From assembly GCF_000374565.1 (NCBI RefSeq), contig NZ_KB894685.1, positions 62,001-126,000 of the forward strand: a stretch of 64,000 bases of DNA, read 5' to 3'. Of this stretch, positions 35,099 to 43,811 are shown piece by piece. This DNA is from Siminovitchia fordii DSM 16014 = CIP 108821. GTDB taxonomy: Bacteria; Bacillota; Bacilli; Bacillales; Bacillaceae_C. Each line of letters opens with the position of its first letter. The first letter of the stretch is position 1. The notes beneath the pieces were generated by a model. The model was not told where the DNA came from. It was given only the letters and a program-made list of their open reading frames with translations, and searched no databases. The translations under genes and the position numbers were made by a program.

Positions 35099-35629
35099 AT
35101 GGACAAAACAGTTTATCTGGTCAGGCATTGTCAAGCTGTAGGAAAAGAGCTGCAGGCAGAACTGACTGACGAGGGAAAAGAACAAGCGAAAGAACTGATG
35201 CGCTTTTTTGAGAAGCGGAATATTAAGCATATCATTTCCAGCCCTTTCACGAAGGCTATTCAATCCATCCAGCCGACAGCAGACAGCCTAGGCCTGCAGG
35301 TGGAAATTGACAGCCGTCTTGCTGAGCACAAGCTGATTTCAAAAAACCTAAAAGACTGGTTGGAACGCCTCGAAGAATCCGTTCGGGATATGGATTTGAA
35401 AATGGCAGGTGGAGAATCAAGCCGCGAAGTAGCAAAAAGGGGAATGGAAGTGCTTGAAGCAGCAACCGACGGAACTGTGCTGTCTACTCATCGCAATACG
35501 ATGGGGCTATTATTGATGCAAATTGATGGCATGAAGGGGCTCAAAGAATGGACAGGACTGTCGCACCCGGATGTCTACGAAGTGAAAGTAAAAAAGGATA
35601 ACTATATCGTAAGGAGAATCTGGGGCTGA
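35099..35629 (+). CDS. Histidine phosphatase family protein
   Basis: A 176-residue member of the phosphoglycerate-mutase-like phosphatases. The N-terminal catalytic motif reads LVRHCQA (His10), with cysteine in place of the usual glycine of RHG. Other conserved points are SSPFTKAIQSIQPTA near 45, the acidic RLAEHKL near 75 and the second histidine in VLSTHRNTMG near 130. The substrate is unknown. The ATG has a purine-rich AGAGGAGAGA upstream. Confidence 0.85.
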   Translation: MDKTVYLVRHCQAVGKELQAELTDEGKEQAKELMRFFEKRNIKHIISSPFTKAIQSIQPTADSLGLQVEIDSRLAEHKLISKNLKDWLERLEESVRDMDLKMAGGESSREVAKRGMEVLEAATDGTVLSTHRNTMGLLLMQIDGMKGLKEWTGLSHPDVYEVKVKKDNYIVRRIWG

Positions 35630-35672
35630 GAATTGTCAAAAAATAACCCCCTACTATCGGAGGTGTAATTCG

Positions 35673-36446
35673 TTGCCAGTTACAAAAATAGATGGGATAG
35701 ACCTGTATTATCACGTTCAAGGCAAAGGGATTCCTATCGTGTTTATTCATCCTCCCTTACTCTCGAGCATGAATTTTATCTACCAAGTGAATGAATTATT
35801 AAATCGCTTCAAAGTTATTGTCTTTGACATTCGTGGCCATGGAAACAGCTCTTTTTCAGAAAAAGCACTGACTTATCCATTAATTTCACATGATATCAAA
35901 CAACTATTGGACCATTTAAAAGTAGATAAAGCTTTCATATGCGGCTACTCAACTGGAGGGTCAATTGCTCTTGAATTTTTGCTGACATACCCCAAGCACT
36001 CTTTAGGAGGTATTCTTATAGGAGCCCTGTCAGAAGTAAAGGATCTATCATTAAAAAATAAAATTACTTTAGGAGTAAAGTTAGCGGAATGGAAGGCACT
36101 TAAAGCTCTTGCTTTATCCGTTTCCTTTACTAACTCCAATACTGGACAATTGTTTAAAGAATTATATATCAATGCAAAAAAAGGAAAAGCCCAAAATATT
36201 GAACAATATTATCGATACAGTTTGCACTATAACTGTACGGATCGATTAGATCAAATTAAATCCCCTGTTTTGTTGATGTATGGGGAAAAAGATAAGGCGT
36301 TTCATCGCTATGCCCATTTATTACACGAAAAGCTTCTTGTCAACGAGTGCATACTCATAGGAGACATAAAACATCAGCTTCCTACAAAGGCGGCCGTGGT
36401 GGTGAACAATTTCATTAAGCAGTTTGTGTCTACTCATGGAGCTTAG
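35673..36446 (+). CDS. Alpha/beta hydrolase
   Basis: A 257-residue alpha/beta hydrolase. The oxyanion motif HPPLLSS is near 26. The nucleophile elbow is GYSTGG near 93, the acid is Asp in MYGEKDKAF near 207, and the base is His in GDIKHQLP near 232. TTG start with GGAGGTG 8 bases before. It is intact although it lies inside an eroded region. Its substrate cannot be predicted. Confidence 0.85.
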   Translation: MPVTKIDGIDLYYHVQGKGIPIVFIHPPLLSSMNFIYQVNELLNRFKVIVFDIRGHGNSSFSEKALTYPLISHDIKQLLDHLKVDKAFICGYSTGGSIALEFLLTYPKHSLGGILIGALSEVKDLSLKNKITLGVKLAEWKALKALALSVSFTNSNTGQLFKELYINAKKGKAQNIEQYYRYSLHYNCTDRLDQIKSPVLLMYGEKDKAFHRYAHLLHEKLLVNECILIGDIKHQLPTKAAVVVNNFIKQFVSTHGA

Positions 36447-36839
36447 AACGGAGAAAGTTGAATGTCTGCTTACCGTTTTTTATACATAGATATCCCGGTG
36501 GTTCTTCTTAACATTTGCTCAATCAAACAAGAAAAGAACCTAACGTCAAATTGCGAATACCAAAAATTAAGGAAGAGGGGCATTAAAACAAAAGCATAGT
36601 TCGGAACGTTAAAAGGACCATCAAATAAGATGGATCACTGAAAAACCAATCATTTTCTTTAGATGAATAATAAGAATTAGCAAGACGGGGCTGTAATTTT
36701 TAATATTAGCCTAATTTTTTTCTTCGTAAATAATAAATGAGTATTCCATTAACGGGCGCTTTAATTGAATAAAAGAAGAGCACATATTATACATGACTAA
36801 TATGTGTGCCTCTTTATTTTTAAGGTTTAAATAATTTAG
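36447..36839 (+). other. Intergenic region with terminator
   Basis: No coding signal was found. A hairpin at about 36779-36812 (GAGCACATATTA / TAATATGTGTGCCTC) followed by TTTATTTTT is a terminator candidate on the plus strand. The sequence CCATTAACGGGCGC near 36746 resembles CAATTAACGGGCC near 34727, perhaps two traces of one element. Confidence 0.4.
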
Positions 36840-37518
36840 GTCTTGATAAACAATGAGATCGCTTCAATGTTTCCTGAATTAATAGATTTGCCGATACCCG
36901 ACGGAACAGTCTTAGATGGTGAAATAGTCGTTACCGACTCTCATGGCAAACCAAACTTTGAATATGTCATGGAACGTTTTAAATTTAAGAAATCTAATCA
37001 CCTGATAACATTTTGTGTGTTTGATGTTGTTTACTCTTTAAATGAGAAACTATCATGTACGCTACTTGATCGGAAAGAGATCCTAGAGCAAATCATCCCT
37101 GAAGTTACCAAGCTGCTTACAAATGGACTATTAGTAATGGCATAACTTAATTCGACTTAGTCAAACTGCTGACCTTGAAGGTATTGGCTAAACAGATCAG
37201 ACTCAATATATCAAATCAATAAGCGCTCTAACGATTGTCAAAAGTCATTAACTACAAATATGAGAATGTTTACATCACTGGTCTGCATAAGGATAAATTC
37301 GAGCTGCTTTTAAACTACGAAAATGGCAATTACGCAGGGTTAAGGAGTTCATGCCAACTCCATATAGAAAAGAAGAATTTTACTCAGTCTACCGTGATTG
37401 TATTTCGAGCGAAAAATTTGCCTATCTCGATACAAAAATTAAAGCTAAAGTTAAATTTCGTAATTATACTAGCAAGGGATTACTAAGAATTCCTAGCTTT
37501 GTGGAGTGGGTATCATAA
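36840..37518 (+). pseudogene. ATP-dependent DNA ligase, broken
   Basis: A truncated, frameshifted relative of the single-chain ATP-dependent ligases of Bacillus (LigB/YoqV type). The adenylation-domain piece DGTVLDGEIVVTDSHGKPNF and EYVMERFKFK is in frame up to about 37145. Further ligase-like pieces follow in shifted frames: ADLEGI, then KRSND, KVINYKYENVYITGLHKDKF, and finally EFMPTPYRKEEFYSVYRDC and LRIPSFVEWVS at the C terminus (stop 37516-37518). The N-terminal part with the adenylated lysine motif is missing. At least three frame changes and several stops are needed. Confidence 0.8.
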
Positions 37519-37643
37519 TTTACCTTTTTCACAAACTATGCAACAAGCTAGTGTCTACTACTTATTTGTCATTTGTTTTGTTAACTACTCAAAGAATATT
37601 TTTCTTCATTTAACACACCATATCTTTATCGGAGGTGAAAAAA

Positions 37644-37796
37644 GTGGGAAGAGATAATAAGGAGAGTATTAACTACCAAAATAACGATACCCCTCAAGAT
37701 TCAATTATGAATAAGGTCAATCAAACGCATGATGAAATGGTACAAGATGTAAAGAATTTAATTAATGAAAATGATAAGGAAAGTAACATTAAATAA
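37644..37796 (+). CDS. 50-residue hypothetical hydrophilic protein
   Basis: A GTG-initiated ORF with an excellent site (GGAGGTG, 7 bases before) and a terminator 3 bases after the stop codon. The product is fully hydrophilic and rich in Asn, Asp, Gln and Lys (N terminus MGRDNKESINYQNN; C-terminal helix DEMVQDVKNLINENDKE). Its size and composition are like those of minor small acid-soluble spore proteins, but I cannot match a family. Confidence 0.6.
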   Translation: MGRDNKESINYQNNDTPQDSIMNKVNQTHDEMVQDVKNLINENDKESNIK

Positions 37797-37798
37797 TC

Positions 37799-37825
37799 TT
37801 AACGCCAGAAATGGCGTTTTTTTCT
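37799..37825 (+). terminator. Terminator of the 50-residue ORF
   Basis: AACGCCA / TGGCGTT with a GAAA loop and seven T. Confidence 0.9.
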
Positions 37826-38069
37826 CGTTTCTTATAGATTACCCATAGAATGCACAGTTTGTATCAAATATGAGCTCGTATCTTTTTCTCTTTAAACAAT
37901 CCTAAGTTATCCGGATTACGCCCCTTTTATACCAAGGATTTTAAGCTTTTACCCAATTGAAACTTCCATTTCTGTACAAACTGGATGGCCTTTAATGAGA
38001 AGATGATGAATAAAAAATTACGAAAGTGCCTGTTTATTGAGGCACAAAGCTAAACGGACCCTGGTGTGT
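37826..38069. other. Intergenic region
   Basis: I see no gene, repeat or hairpin worth naming here. Confidence 0.4.
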
Positions 38070-38180
38070 TTAGTTGCCTTTAACAGCGATCGGGTTAAAA
38101 CTGCTCCAGTCGTACTCAGCAAATTCATACATGACGTCCGTTAGCCTCGCCTGCACCAGGTTCTTAGCGGCAGTTTTAAG
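38070..38180 (-). pseudogene. C-terminal fragment of an unidentified gene
   Basis: On the minus strand an open frame without a start reads AAKNLVQARLTDVMYEFAEY, then DWSSFNPIAVKGN and a TAA. It begins right at the terminator of the fsr-like gene. It looks like the truncated tail of a longer protein, left by a deletion or an insertion. I do not recognise the family. Confidence 0.4.
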
Positions 38181-38185
38181 ACATA

Positions 38186-38215
38186 AAAAAACCCCGATGT
38201 GACCGGGGCTTTTGA
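38186..38215 (-). terminator. Terminator of the Fsr-like MFS gene
   Basis: On the minus strand AGCCCCGGT / ATCGGGGTT encloses a short loop and is followed by T residues. Confidence 0.85.
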
Positions 38216-38225
38216 GAATGGGCAA

Positions 38226-39467
38226 TTATTTATTTGTTGAGGTCAATTCACGGACTTTTTCATCACTTGGAAGAAGCCATGTCAAAATTCCCACAAGAGG
38301 CAATAGACCGCATAAAATCATCACAGATCGGATGCTGTACATATCTGCCAATGTTCCCAATAGCACAGCCCCTACTGCGCCCATGCCAAAAGCAAGACCG
38401 ACAATCAAACCGGAGACCATTCCTACTTTTGATGGCAGTAATTCCTGAGCATATACAACTGCCACACTGAAACTTGATAGAATAATAAAGCCAATAACAA
38501 AGAAAATAGGGATGATTAATGAAAGCGGAACAAAAGGCAGAATGATGGTAAGTGGTGCAGCGCCTGCCATTGATAGAAAGATCAAATTCCGGCGGCCAAA
38601 CCGATCGGCCAGCGGCCCTCCAAAGAACGTTCCTAATACGCCTGCAAACATGAAAATAAACAAATATAATTGGGCATGCCTCACAGTCAGTCCATAATCT
38701 TCCATTAAATAAAATTGATAAAAATTATTGATACCAGCTACATAGAATGATCTTGCAAAAACAAGAAATACGAGCAGTCCCATCGCTATTTTTATTTTAG
38801 TGTGTACCGGAGCAGCTGATTGCTGAGTTTTCACCCTGTTTTTTGGGCTGAACATCATTCCGTCCTGCATTTGTCCTTTATACCATTTTGATACATACAG
38901 CAAAATGATGATACCTGTCATGGTTACCAATGTGAACAGGAGGGCACCCCTTTGACCTAGGGAAACAAAAATGAATGCAGTGAAAACCGGAGCAAGCGAT
39001 TGCCCGAAATTTCCGCCAACCTGGTAAATGGACTGGGCCAACCCTCGCTTTGGCCCTGCCGCCATATAGGCCACACGTGAACCTTCAGGATGAAAGACGG
39101 CTGATCCGATGCCAATAAAAAAGACAGATACCAGTATGATATAAAAATTTGGAGAAAGGGCGAAACCAATCAAGCCAATCATACTCATGAACATTCCGAT
39201 CGGCAACAGAAAAGGGGTTGGCCTTTTATCCGCAAAGTAACCGAAAACAGGTTGCATCACGGAAGCTGTCATATTCAGAACGAAAGCAATCCAACCAATC
39301 TGAGCAAACGTCAAGTTCAGTGTTTGTTCAAAAATCGGATTCATGGCGGGGACGACGGATTGGATCGAATCATTCAAAAGATGGCTGCCACTCATCGCAA
39401 AAAGGATCCCATATGCCGTCGGCAGTTGATTCGGTGCTGATGCTTTAATGTTTGAAGTCGAGCTCAT
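38226..39467 (-). CDS. fsr: MFS transporter, fosmidomycin-resistance (Fsr) type
   Basis: A 413-residue major facilitator protein with twelve predicted helices. The signatures HLLNDSIQSVVPAMNPIF (helix 1), GYFADKRPTPFLLPIGM (loop 2-3) and GSAVFHPEGSRVAYMAAG (helix 4) are those of the Fsr drug-efflux group, whose E. coli member exports fosmidomycin. The start is ATG 39467, one base after the previous stop codon; an upstream in-frame start would overlap that gene. It is co-transcribed with the DUF1033 gene. Confidence 0.88.
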   Translation of the reverse strand: MSSTSNIKASAPNQLPTAYGILFAMSGSHLLNDSIQSVVPAMNPIFEQTLNLTFAQIGWIAFVLNMTASVMQPVFGYFADKRPTPFLLPIGMFMSMIGLIGFALSPNFYIILVSVFFIGIGSAVFHPEGSRVAYMAAGPKRGLAQSIYQVGGNFGQSLAPVFTAFIFVSLGQRGALLFTLVTMTGIIILLYVSKWYKGQMQDGMMFSPKNRVKTQQSAAPVHTKIKIAMGLLVFLVFARSFYVAGINNFYQFYLMEDYGLTVRHAQLYLFIFMFAGVLGTFFGGPLADRFGRRNLIFLSMAGAAPLTIILPFVPLSLIIPIFFVIGFIILSSFSVAVVYAQELLPSKVGMVSGLIVGLAFGMGAVGAVLLGTLADMYSIRSVMILCGLLPLVGILTWLLPSDEKVRELTSTNK

Positions 39468-39468
39468 T

Positions 39469-39810
39469 TTATCTCTCTTTTCCTGATATCCGGATTTCGT
39501 CACTATCCGGAAATTGATAAGGCTCACCATTTAATAAAATTAGGAGCCCATAATACAATTGTGAATCATCATCACAATACTCACAGTAGGAAACGTCCTC
39601 TTTGTTCCAAAAAGCAGCCAAAGATGTTTTTTTCACTTTAACATTCTCAAAATCCTTTTTAAACCGCTGAAAAAGAGACATATACTTTTCGAAAGCTGCT
39701 TTTGATTCCGAGAATGTGTACCTTTCAATGATGTCATTTCTCCATTCTGGGAAAAACCACCACGGTTCGCTTTCGCCTTTCATCACTATTACTTCCCAAT
39801 TCTGAACCAT
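39469..39810 (-). CDS. DUF1033 family protein
   Basis: A 113-residue protein with the DUF1033 opening (WEVIVMKGESEPWWFFPEW) and a small cysteine motif, YCEYCDDD, near 80. No function is known for the family. It lies directly ahead of the Fsr-like gene with no gap, so it may be co-expressed. Confidence 0.8.
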   Translation of the reverse strand: MVQNWEVIVMKGESEPWWFFPEWRNDIIERYTFSESKAAFEKYMSLFQRFKKDFENVKVKKTSLAAFWNKEDVSYCEYCDDDSQLYYGLLILLNGEPYQFPDSDEIRISGKER

Positions 39811-39970
39811 GTTTTTTCCTCCAACTTAAAAGTAACATTGGCGTTAATACTTGAAATACGATTAACATTATACATTTCTGACAATAAGGTCTCCAATAAA
39901 ATGCTTAATATAGACAGTTTAAAAAAGTTTATAAATGGAATTATAAGAAAGACAAGGAGGTGTTGCGGGA

Positions 39971-40210
39971 ATGAGAATCGGAGTTGAAGAAGGTTTAACC
40001 AACGTTTCACAAGCTCTTCAAGAAAAGGGATATCAAGTTATTTCCCTTTCGGGCACTTCAGATTTGAACAATGTGGACTGCTGCGTGGTCACTGGCATGG
40101 ATTCCGATATCATGGGAATCGAAACGACAAGCACTCAGGTGCCTGTCATTGAAGCAAACGGCCTATCTGCCGATGAGATCTGCCAAAAAGTTGACCAAAA
40201 ACTACAATAA
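39971..40210 (+). CDS. ykuS: UPF0180 protein YkuS
   Basis: A 79-residue protein of the UPF0180/YkuS family: RIGVEEGLTNVSQALQEKGY at the N terminus, then VVTGMDSDIMGIE. These features are characteristic of the Bacillus proteins, whose function is unknown. AAGGAGGTG precedes the ATG. Monocistronic. Confidence 0.9.
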   Translation: MRIGVEEGLTNVSQALQEKGYQVISLSGTSDLNNVDCCVVTGMDSDIMGIETTSTQVPVIEANGLSADEICQKVDQKLQ

Positions 40211-40258
40211 AATAAATGAGACTGAGGACGGGAGTAGTTCTCAGTCTCCATTTATTTT
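40211..40258. terminator. Bidirectional terminator
   Basis: AAATGGAGACTGAG / CTCAGTCTCATTT with T-rich ends on both strands, between convergent ykuS and mobB. It overlaps the last codons of mobB. Confidence 0.88.
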
Positions 40259-40750
40259 ATTCATAAACCAAAGAACGAAACGCTCAGTCTCATCGTTTCC
40301 GAAAACCGGAAAAGGCGTAGAACAATTTAAGTGCTCGTGGGAAATGACTGCAATGATATGTGACAGTTCCTGTAATAGGAATTCATCTTGTGGGTTTCGC
40401 ACAAGTACCACCTTTGGGAAGTCCATTTTTTTATAACCTTCTACCAAAATTATATCAATAGGCAGCTGTCCATAAATCTGAAGGATATCCTCCAATTCCC
40501 AATCATCTTTCATGGCTTCTATATGTAAAGTGCCTGCCCCTTCGACTGCCGTGACAGAAGCGCCGGCAAGCCGGTGTTTCTCGGAGTCTTTATTTAACAC
40601 TTGCCTTTCGGGCTTGCCGCCATGCCCATGATGCTTAATGGTTCCAACTGAAACCCCCTTCTCTCTGCATGCTTTAATCAAGTTTGTGATCAATGTCGTT
40701 TTCCCGCTGTTCTGAAATCCTACAATTTGGATAATTTTCTTTCCTGCCAT
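40241..40750 (-). CDS. mobB: Molybdopterin-guanine dinucleotide biosynthesis adapter MobB
   Basis: A 169-residue P-loop GTPase (Walker A GFQNSGKTT near residue 12) that assists MobA in adding GMP to molybdopterin. TIKHHGHGG near 42 and ILVEGYKKMDFPKVVLVR near 100 are family motifs. It overlaps the end of moeA by 31 bases. No mobA is present in this run. Confidence 0.92.
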   Translation of the reverse strand: MAGKKIIQIVGFQNSGKTTLITNLIKACREKGVSVGTIKHHGHGGKPERQVLNKDSEKHRLAGASVTAVEGAGTLHIEAMKDDWELEDILQIYGQLPIDIILVEGYKKMDFPKVVLVRNPQDEFLLQELSHIIAVISHEHLNCSTPFPVFGNDETERFVLWFMNKINGD

Positions 40751-42009
40751 GGCACTTCGCTTCCCTTTTGGTCTTCAAGTAGGATTAGATCAACTTCATC
40801 CCCGTCTATATAGCCTCTTGTTCCTCCCGGGAGCACGATTAAACAATCTGCCCAGGCAATTGAGGTCACCACCCCGGATTTATCCAAACCAACCGGTTCA
40901 GCGTAAACCCTGCCGTCCGTATAACTCAGCTTGCCCCGCACAAATCTGGTAAATGGATTTGGCTTAGGGAAGTCTGATTTCAGCTCACCTGTAATGAAGA
41001 GTGTATATGGACGGTTAGATTGCATCCAATATCGTAAATACGGCTTTACAAACAATTCGAATCCAACATAGCAGGCCGACGGGTTACCTGACAGCCCAAA
41101 AAGCAGCCGGCCGTTGATTTCAGCGCAGCTTGTCACGCTCCCCGGACGCATGGCAATTTTATTGAATAAAAGTTTTGCCCCAAGCCTCTTATAGATTTCA
41201 GGCAAATAGTCAAAGTCCCCTACGGATACCCCTCCGGTCGTAATGACAATATCACATTCTTCAAGAGCCGTCTTCACTGCCTGGAGCAGTGTTTCCAAAT
41301 CATCCGCACAATTATCATATTTTTTAAAGATCCCACCGGCTCTGAGAACTTGGGATTCAATCATATAGCCGTTACTGTCCCTTATTTTCCCAGGCTCCAG
41401 ATCATCTTCAGGGCCGAGCAGTTCACTGCCTGTGGCGATAATCCCCACTGTTGGCTTTTTGGCAACTTTCACTTTACTATATCCAAAGGTGGCCAGCAAA
41501 GCCTTGATTCCAGGGTTGATCCGTTCCCCTTTGTCTATCAGCGGGCTGCCTTTTTGAGTGTCTTCACCCTTAAATGAAATATTATCCCCTTCCTGAAGGG
41601 GTCTTTTTACTTCAATATATTTTTTAGCGCCTTCAGTGACTTCTTTAACCAATTCAAGCATGATGACACAATTTGCTCCATCCGGAATTTGAGCCCCAGT
41701 CATAATCCGGACAGCCTGCATAGGGCCTACCTGTTTGAGACTGACCTGACCCGCCCCAATCTCATCAATCACTTCAAATAATATGGGATTTTCGCGAGAT
41801 GCAACTTCTGTATCACTTGCCCTTAACGCGAAACCATCATAAGGGGAGCGGTCGAATGGAGGCACATCATGATCCGCTATCAAAGGGGTGTAGAGGTATC
41901 GATCGTCGCATTCATGTATGGATACCGTTTCTCCTTCCCCTCTTTTTTTATATTCCATTACAATTTCAATTGCTTCCTTGATCCAAATCGGTTTCCTTCT
42001 CTCCACCAC
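40720..42009 (-). CDS. moeA: Molybdopterin molybdenumtransferase MoeA
   Basis: About 429 residues. MoeA inserts molybdate into adenylylated molybdopterin. Visible motifs are DVPPFDRSPYDGFALRA near 60, VRIMTGAQIPDGAN near 105, and ITTGGVSVGDFDYLPE with KIAMRPG near 270-300. Starting from the upstream TTG at 42045 would overlap moaA without a ribosome binding site. GTG at 42009 or 42006 has AAGGAG 12-15 bases before, so the start is uncertain by a few codons. It lies in the run moaA-moeA-mobB. Confidence 0.92.
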   Translation of the reverse strand: MVERRKPIWIKEAIEIVMEYKKRGEGETVSIHECDDRYLYTPLIADHDVPPFDRSPYDGFALRASDTEVASRENPILFEVIDEIGAGQVSLKQVGPMQAVRIMTGAQIPDGANCVIMLELVKEVTEGAKKYIEVKRPLQEGDNISFKGEDTQKGSPLIDKGERINPGIKALLATFGYSKVKVAKKPTVGIIATGSELLGPEDDLEPGKIRDSNGYMIESQVLRAGGIFKKYDNCADDLETLLQAVKTALEECDIVITTGGVSVGDFDYLPEIYKRLGAKLLFNKIAMRPGSVTSCAEINGRLLFGLSGNPSACYVGFELFVKPYLRYWMQSNRPYTLFITGELKSDFPKPNPFTRFVRGKLSYTDGRVYAEPVGLDKSGVVTSIAWADCLIVLPGGTRGYIDGDEVDLILLEDQKGSEVPWQERKLSKL

Positions 42010-42034
42010 TGCTTCATCAGGCTCCTTCCAAATA

Positions 42035-43045
42035 TTATCCGCCAATATAGGACATCTCTATTTTTTCCTTGGATCTAGCGCTTTCCTCTGTCCGCTCATC
42101 GGAATAGCGGTCTGCTCGCTGATTCCAATTGGAACTGATTGCATTGATTAAAGGTTCCTCTTCCTTATAAGTACGGACTAATTCTCGCAGGTCATACCCC
42201 TTTGAGGCAAACAGGCAAGTATAAAATTTCCCGTCTGCAGAAATTCGCGCTCTTGTACAACTGGAGCAAAACGATTCTGAAACTGAAGTAATAAAGCCAA
42301 CCTCAGTCTCCGTATTTATATACTTATATCGCTTGGCCACTTCTCCAAAATAATTCGGATCCACTGGTTCAAGCTCAAAATGTTTCGATAACATGGCAAA
42401 CATGTCTTTTTTCGTTACCACTTTGCTAAAATCCCACCCGTTCGAATTGCCCACATCCATAAATTCAATGTAGCGCAGGGTGATCCCCATATTTTTAAAA
42501 TGACGGGCCATCGGAATGATTTCGCTTTCATTTACCCCTTTTTGTACGACCATGTTTACCTTTACACCTAGACCGGCATCAAGGGCTGATTCTATTCCAC
42601 GTAAAACGACTTCGGAACTGACGCCCCTTCCATTGATCTTCTTAAAGATGTCATTGTTTAACGCATCGAGGCTGACATTTACTCTATGGAGGCCAGCATC
42701 CACGAGGTCCTTCGCCAATTTTGGGAGCAGCACACCATTGGTTGTAAGGCCGATATCTTCGATGCCCGGTATCTGATGCAATCTCCCTATTAAACTGGCT
42801 ATATCTTTTCTTAATAGTGGCTCTCCACCGGTGATCCTTAATTTTGTAACACCCAATTTACTGAAGGCAGCCGCAAGGCGCTCTATTTCTTCGAATGATA
42901 ATATTTCATTCTTCGGCAAAAATTTAAAATCCGGGCCAAAAATGTCAGCCGGCATGCAATATTGACAGCGAAAGTTGCATTTATCTGTCACGGATATCCT
43001 CAAGTCTTGCAAAGGCCGGTTTAATCGATCTTTAATACCGTTCAT
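42035..43045 (-). CDS. moaA: GTP 3',8-cyclase MoaA
   Basis: A 336-residue radical SAM enzyme that starts molybdenum cofactor synthesis from GTP. The N-terminal cluster motif is CNFRCQYC (near 23), with the SAM-binding GGEPLLRKD near 74. The C-terminal cluster motif [18 protein letters not shown] is near 258. The conserved C-terminal Gly-Gly is present. It is first in the run moaA-moeA-mobB; moaB, moaC, moaD and moaE are not in the window. Confidence 0.95.
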   Translation of the reverse strand: MNGIKDRLNRPLQDLRISVTDKCNFRCQYCMPADIFGPDFKFLPKNEILSFEEIERLAAAFSKLGVTKLRITGGEPLLRKDIASLIGRLHQIPGIEDIGLTTNGVLLPKLAKDLVDAGLHRVNVSLDALNNDIFKKINGRGVSSEVVLRGIESALDAGLGVKVNMVVQKGVNESEIIPMARHFKNMGITLRYIEFMDVGNSNGWDFSKVVTKKDMFAMLSKHFELEPVDPNYFGEVAKRYKYINTETEVGFITSVSESFCSSCTRARISADGKFYTCLFASKGYDLRELVRTYKEEEPLINAISSNWNQRADRYSDERTEESARSKEKIEMSYIGG

Positions 43046-43180
43046 TTCCCATCAGCTCCAATCCGTTCCTTACGCAACGTTTATACAGATTGTAACACTT
43101 TTCCCCTATTCGTTCATGTTTTAAGATAATAAGCATAAAATATTTTTGGTTAATTTGGGTAGATAAAAGAGAGAGAAAGC

Positions 43181-43206
43181 TGAAACTTTTTTTTAGGAAA
43201 TTCGTT
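43181..43206 (+). promoter_or_regulatory. ECF-sigma-type promoter of lemA-TPM
   Basis: TGAAAC at 43181-43186, a 16-base spacer and CGTT at 43203-43206. This fits the TGAAAC-N16-CGTA/CGTC pattern of Bacillus extracytoplasmic sigma factors (SigW/SigM/SigX). It lies 27 bases before the lemA ATG. In B. subtilis a TPM-domain gene (ydjH) is in a SigW operon, which supports the reading. Confidence 0.6.
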
Positions 43207-43232
43207 ATACTATTTGAAGAGGAGTGAGGAAA

Positions 43233-43811
43233 ATGAAAAAAGGATTGGGAACCATCATAGGGATATTGGTTGTTTTAGCCCTTGTATTCGTTCCGTTATT
43301 TGGGAGTTACAACGGTTTTGTAAATGCCGAGGAAAATGTTGAACAACAGTATTCCCAAATTGAGAACCAATTGCAGCGAAGGGCTGATTTAATACCCAAC
43401 CTAGTCAATACCGTGAAAGGATACGCAAAACACGAGGAAAATGTACTGGGGGATATCGCTGATGCCCGTTCAAGGTTGATCGGTGCAAAAACGGTCCAAG
43501 AACAGGCCGAAGCCGATGCTTCTTTGTCTAACGCCATAAGCAGGCTGCTGGTGATCTCTGAAAATTATCCGGAATTAAAGGCGGACAAGCAATTTACCCA
43601 GCTTATGGATGAACTTGCCGGTACTGAAAACCGGATTGCGGTTGCGAGAAAAGACTATAATGACCAGGTAACGATTTATAATAAAAAGGTAAGGCAATTT
43701 CCAGGGCGTATTGTGGCATCGGTTTTTGGCTTTGAGAAAAAAGAGTATTTCAAAGCTCAAGCAGGTGCAGAGGAAGCCCCCAACGTTGATTTTGAAGGGA
43801 ATGGAGAATGA
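43233..43811 (+). CDS. LemA family protein
   Basis: A 192-residue LemA-family membrane protein. One N-terminal transmembrane helix (IIGILVVLALVFVPLF) is followed by the conserved YSQIENQLQRRADLIPNLV and a helical domain to the end. The ATG at 43233 is chosen because GGAG at 43221-43224 lies 8 bases before. It overlaps the TPM gene by four bases. LemA and TPM proteins often pair, probably in envelope stress or membrane quality control. Confidence 0.9.
   Translation: MKKGLGTIIGILVVLALVFVPLFGSYNGFVNAEENVEQQYSQIENQLQRRADLIPNLVNTVKGYAKHEENVLGDIADARSRLIGAKTVQEQAEADASLSNAISRLLVISENYPELKADKQFTQLMDELAGTENRIAVARKDYNDQVTIYNKKVRQFPGRIVASVFGFEKKEYFKAQAGAEEAPNVDFEGNGE

Noticed and set aside
33858-38225. 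Genomic island carrying a defence or toxin-antitoxin system
   Set aside because: The region holds only decayed transposon and ligase pieces plus two ordinary hydrolase-type genes; no defence or toxin signature was seen.
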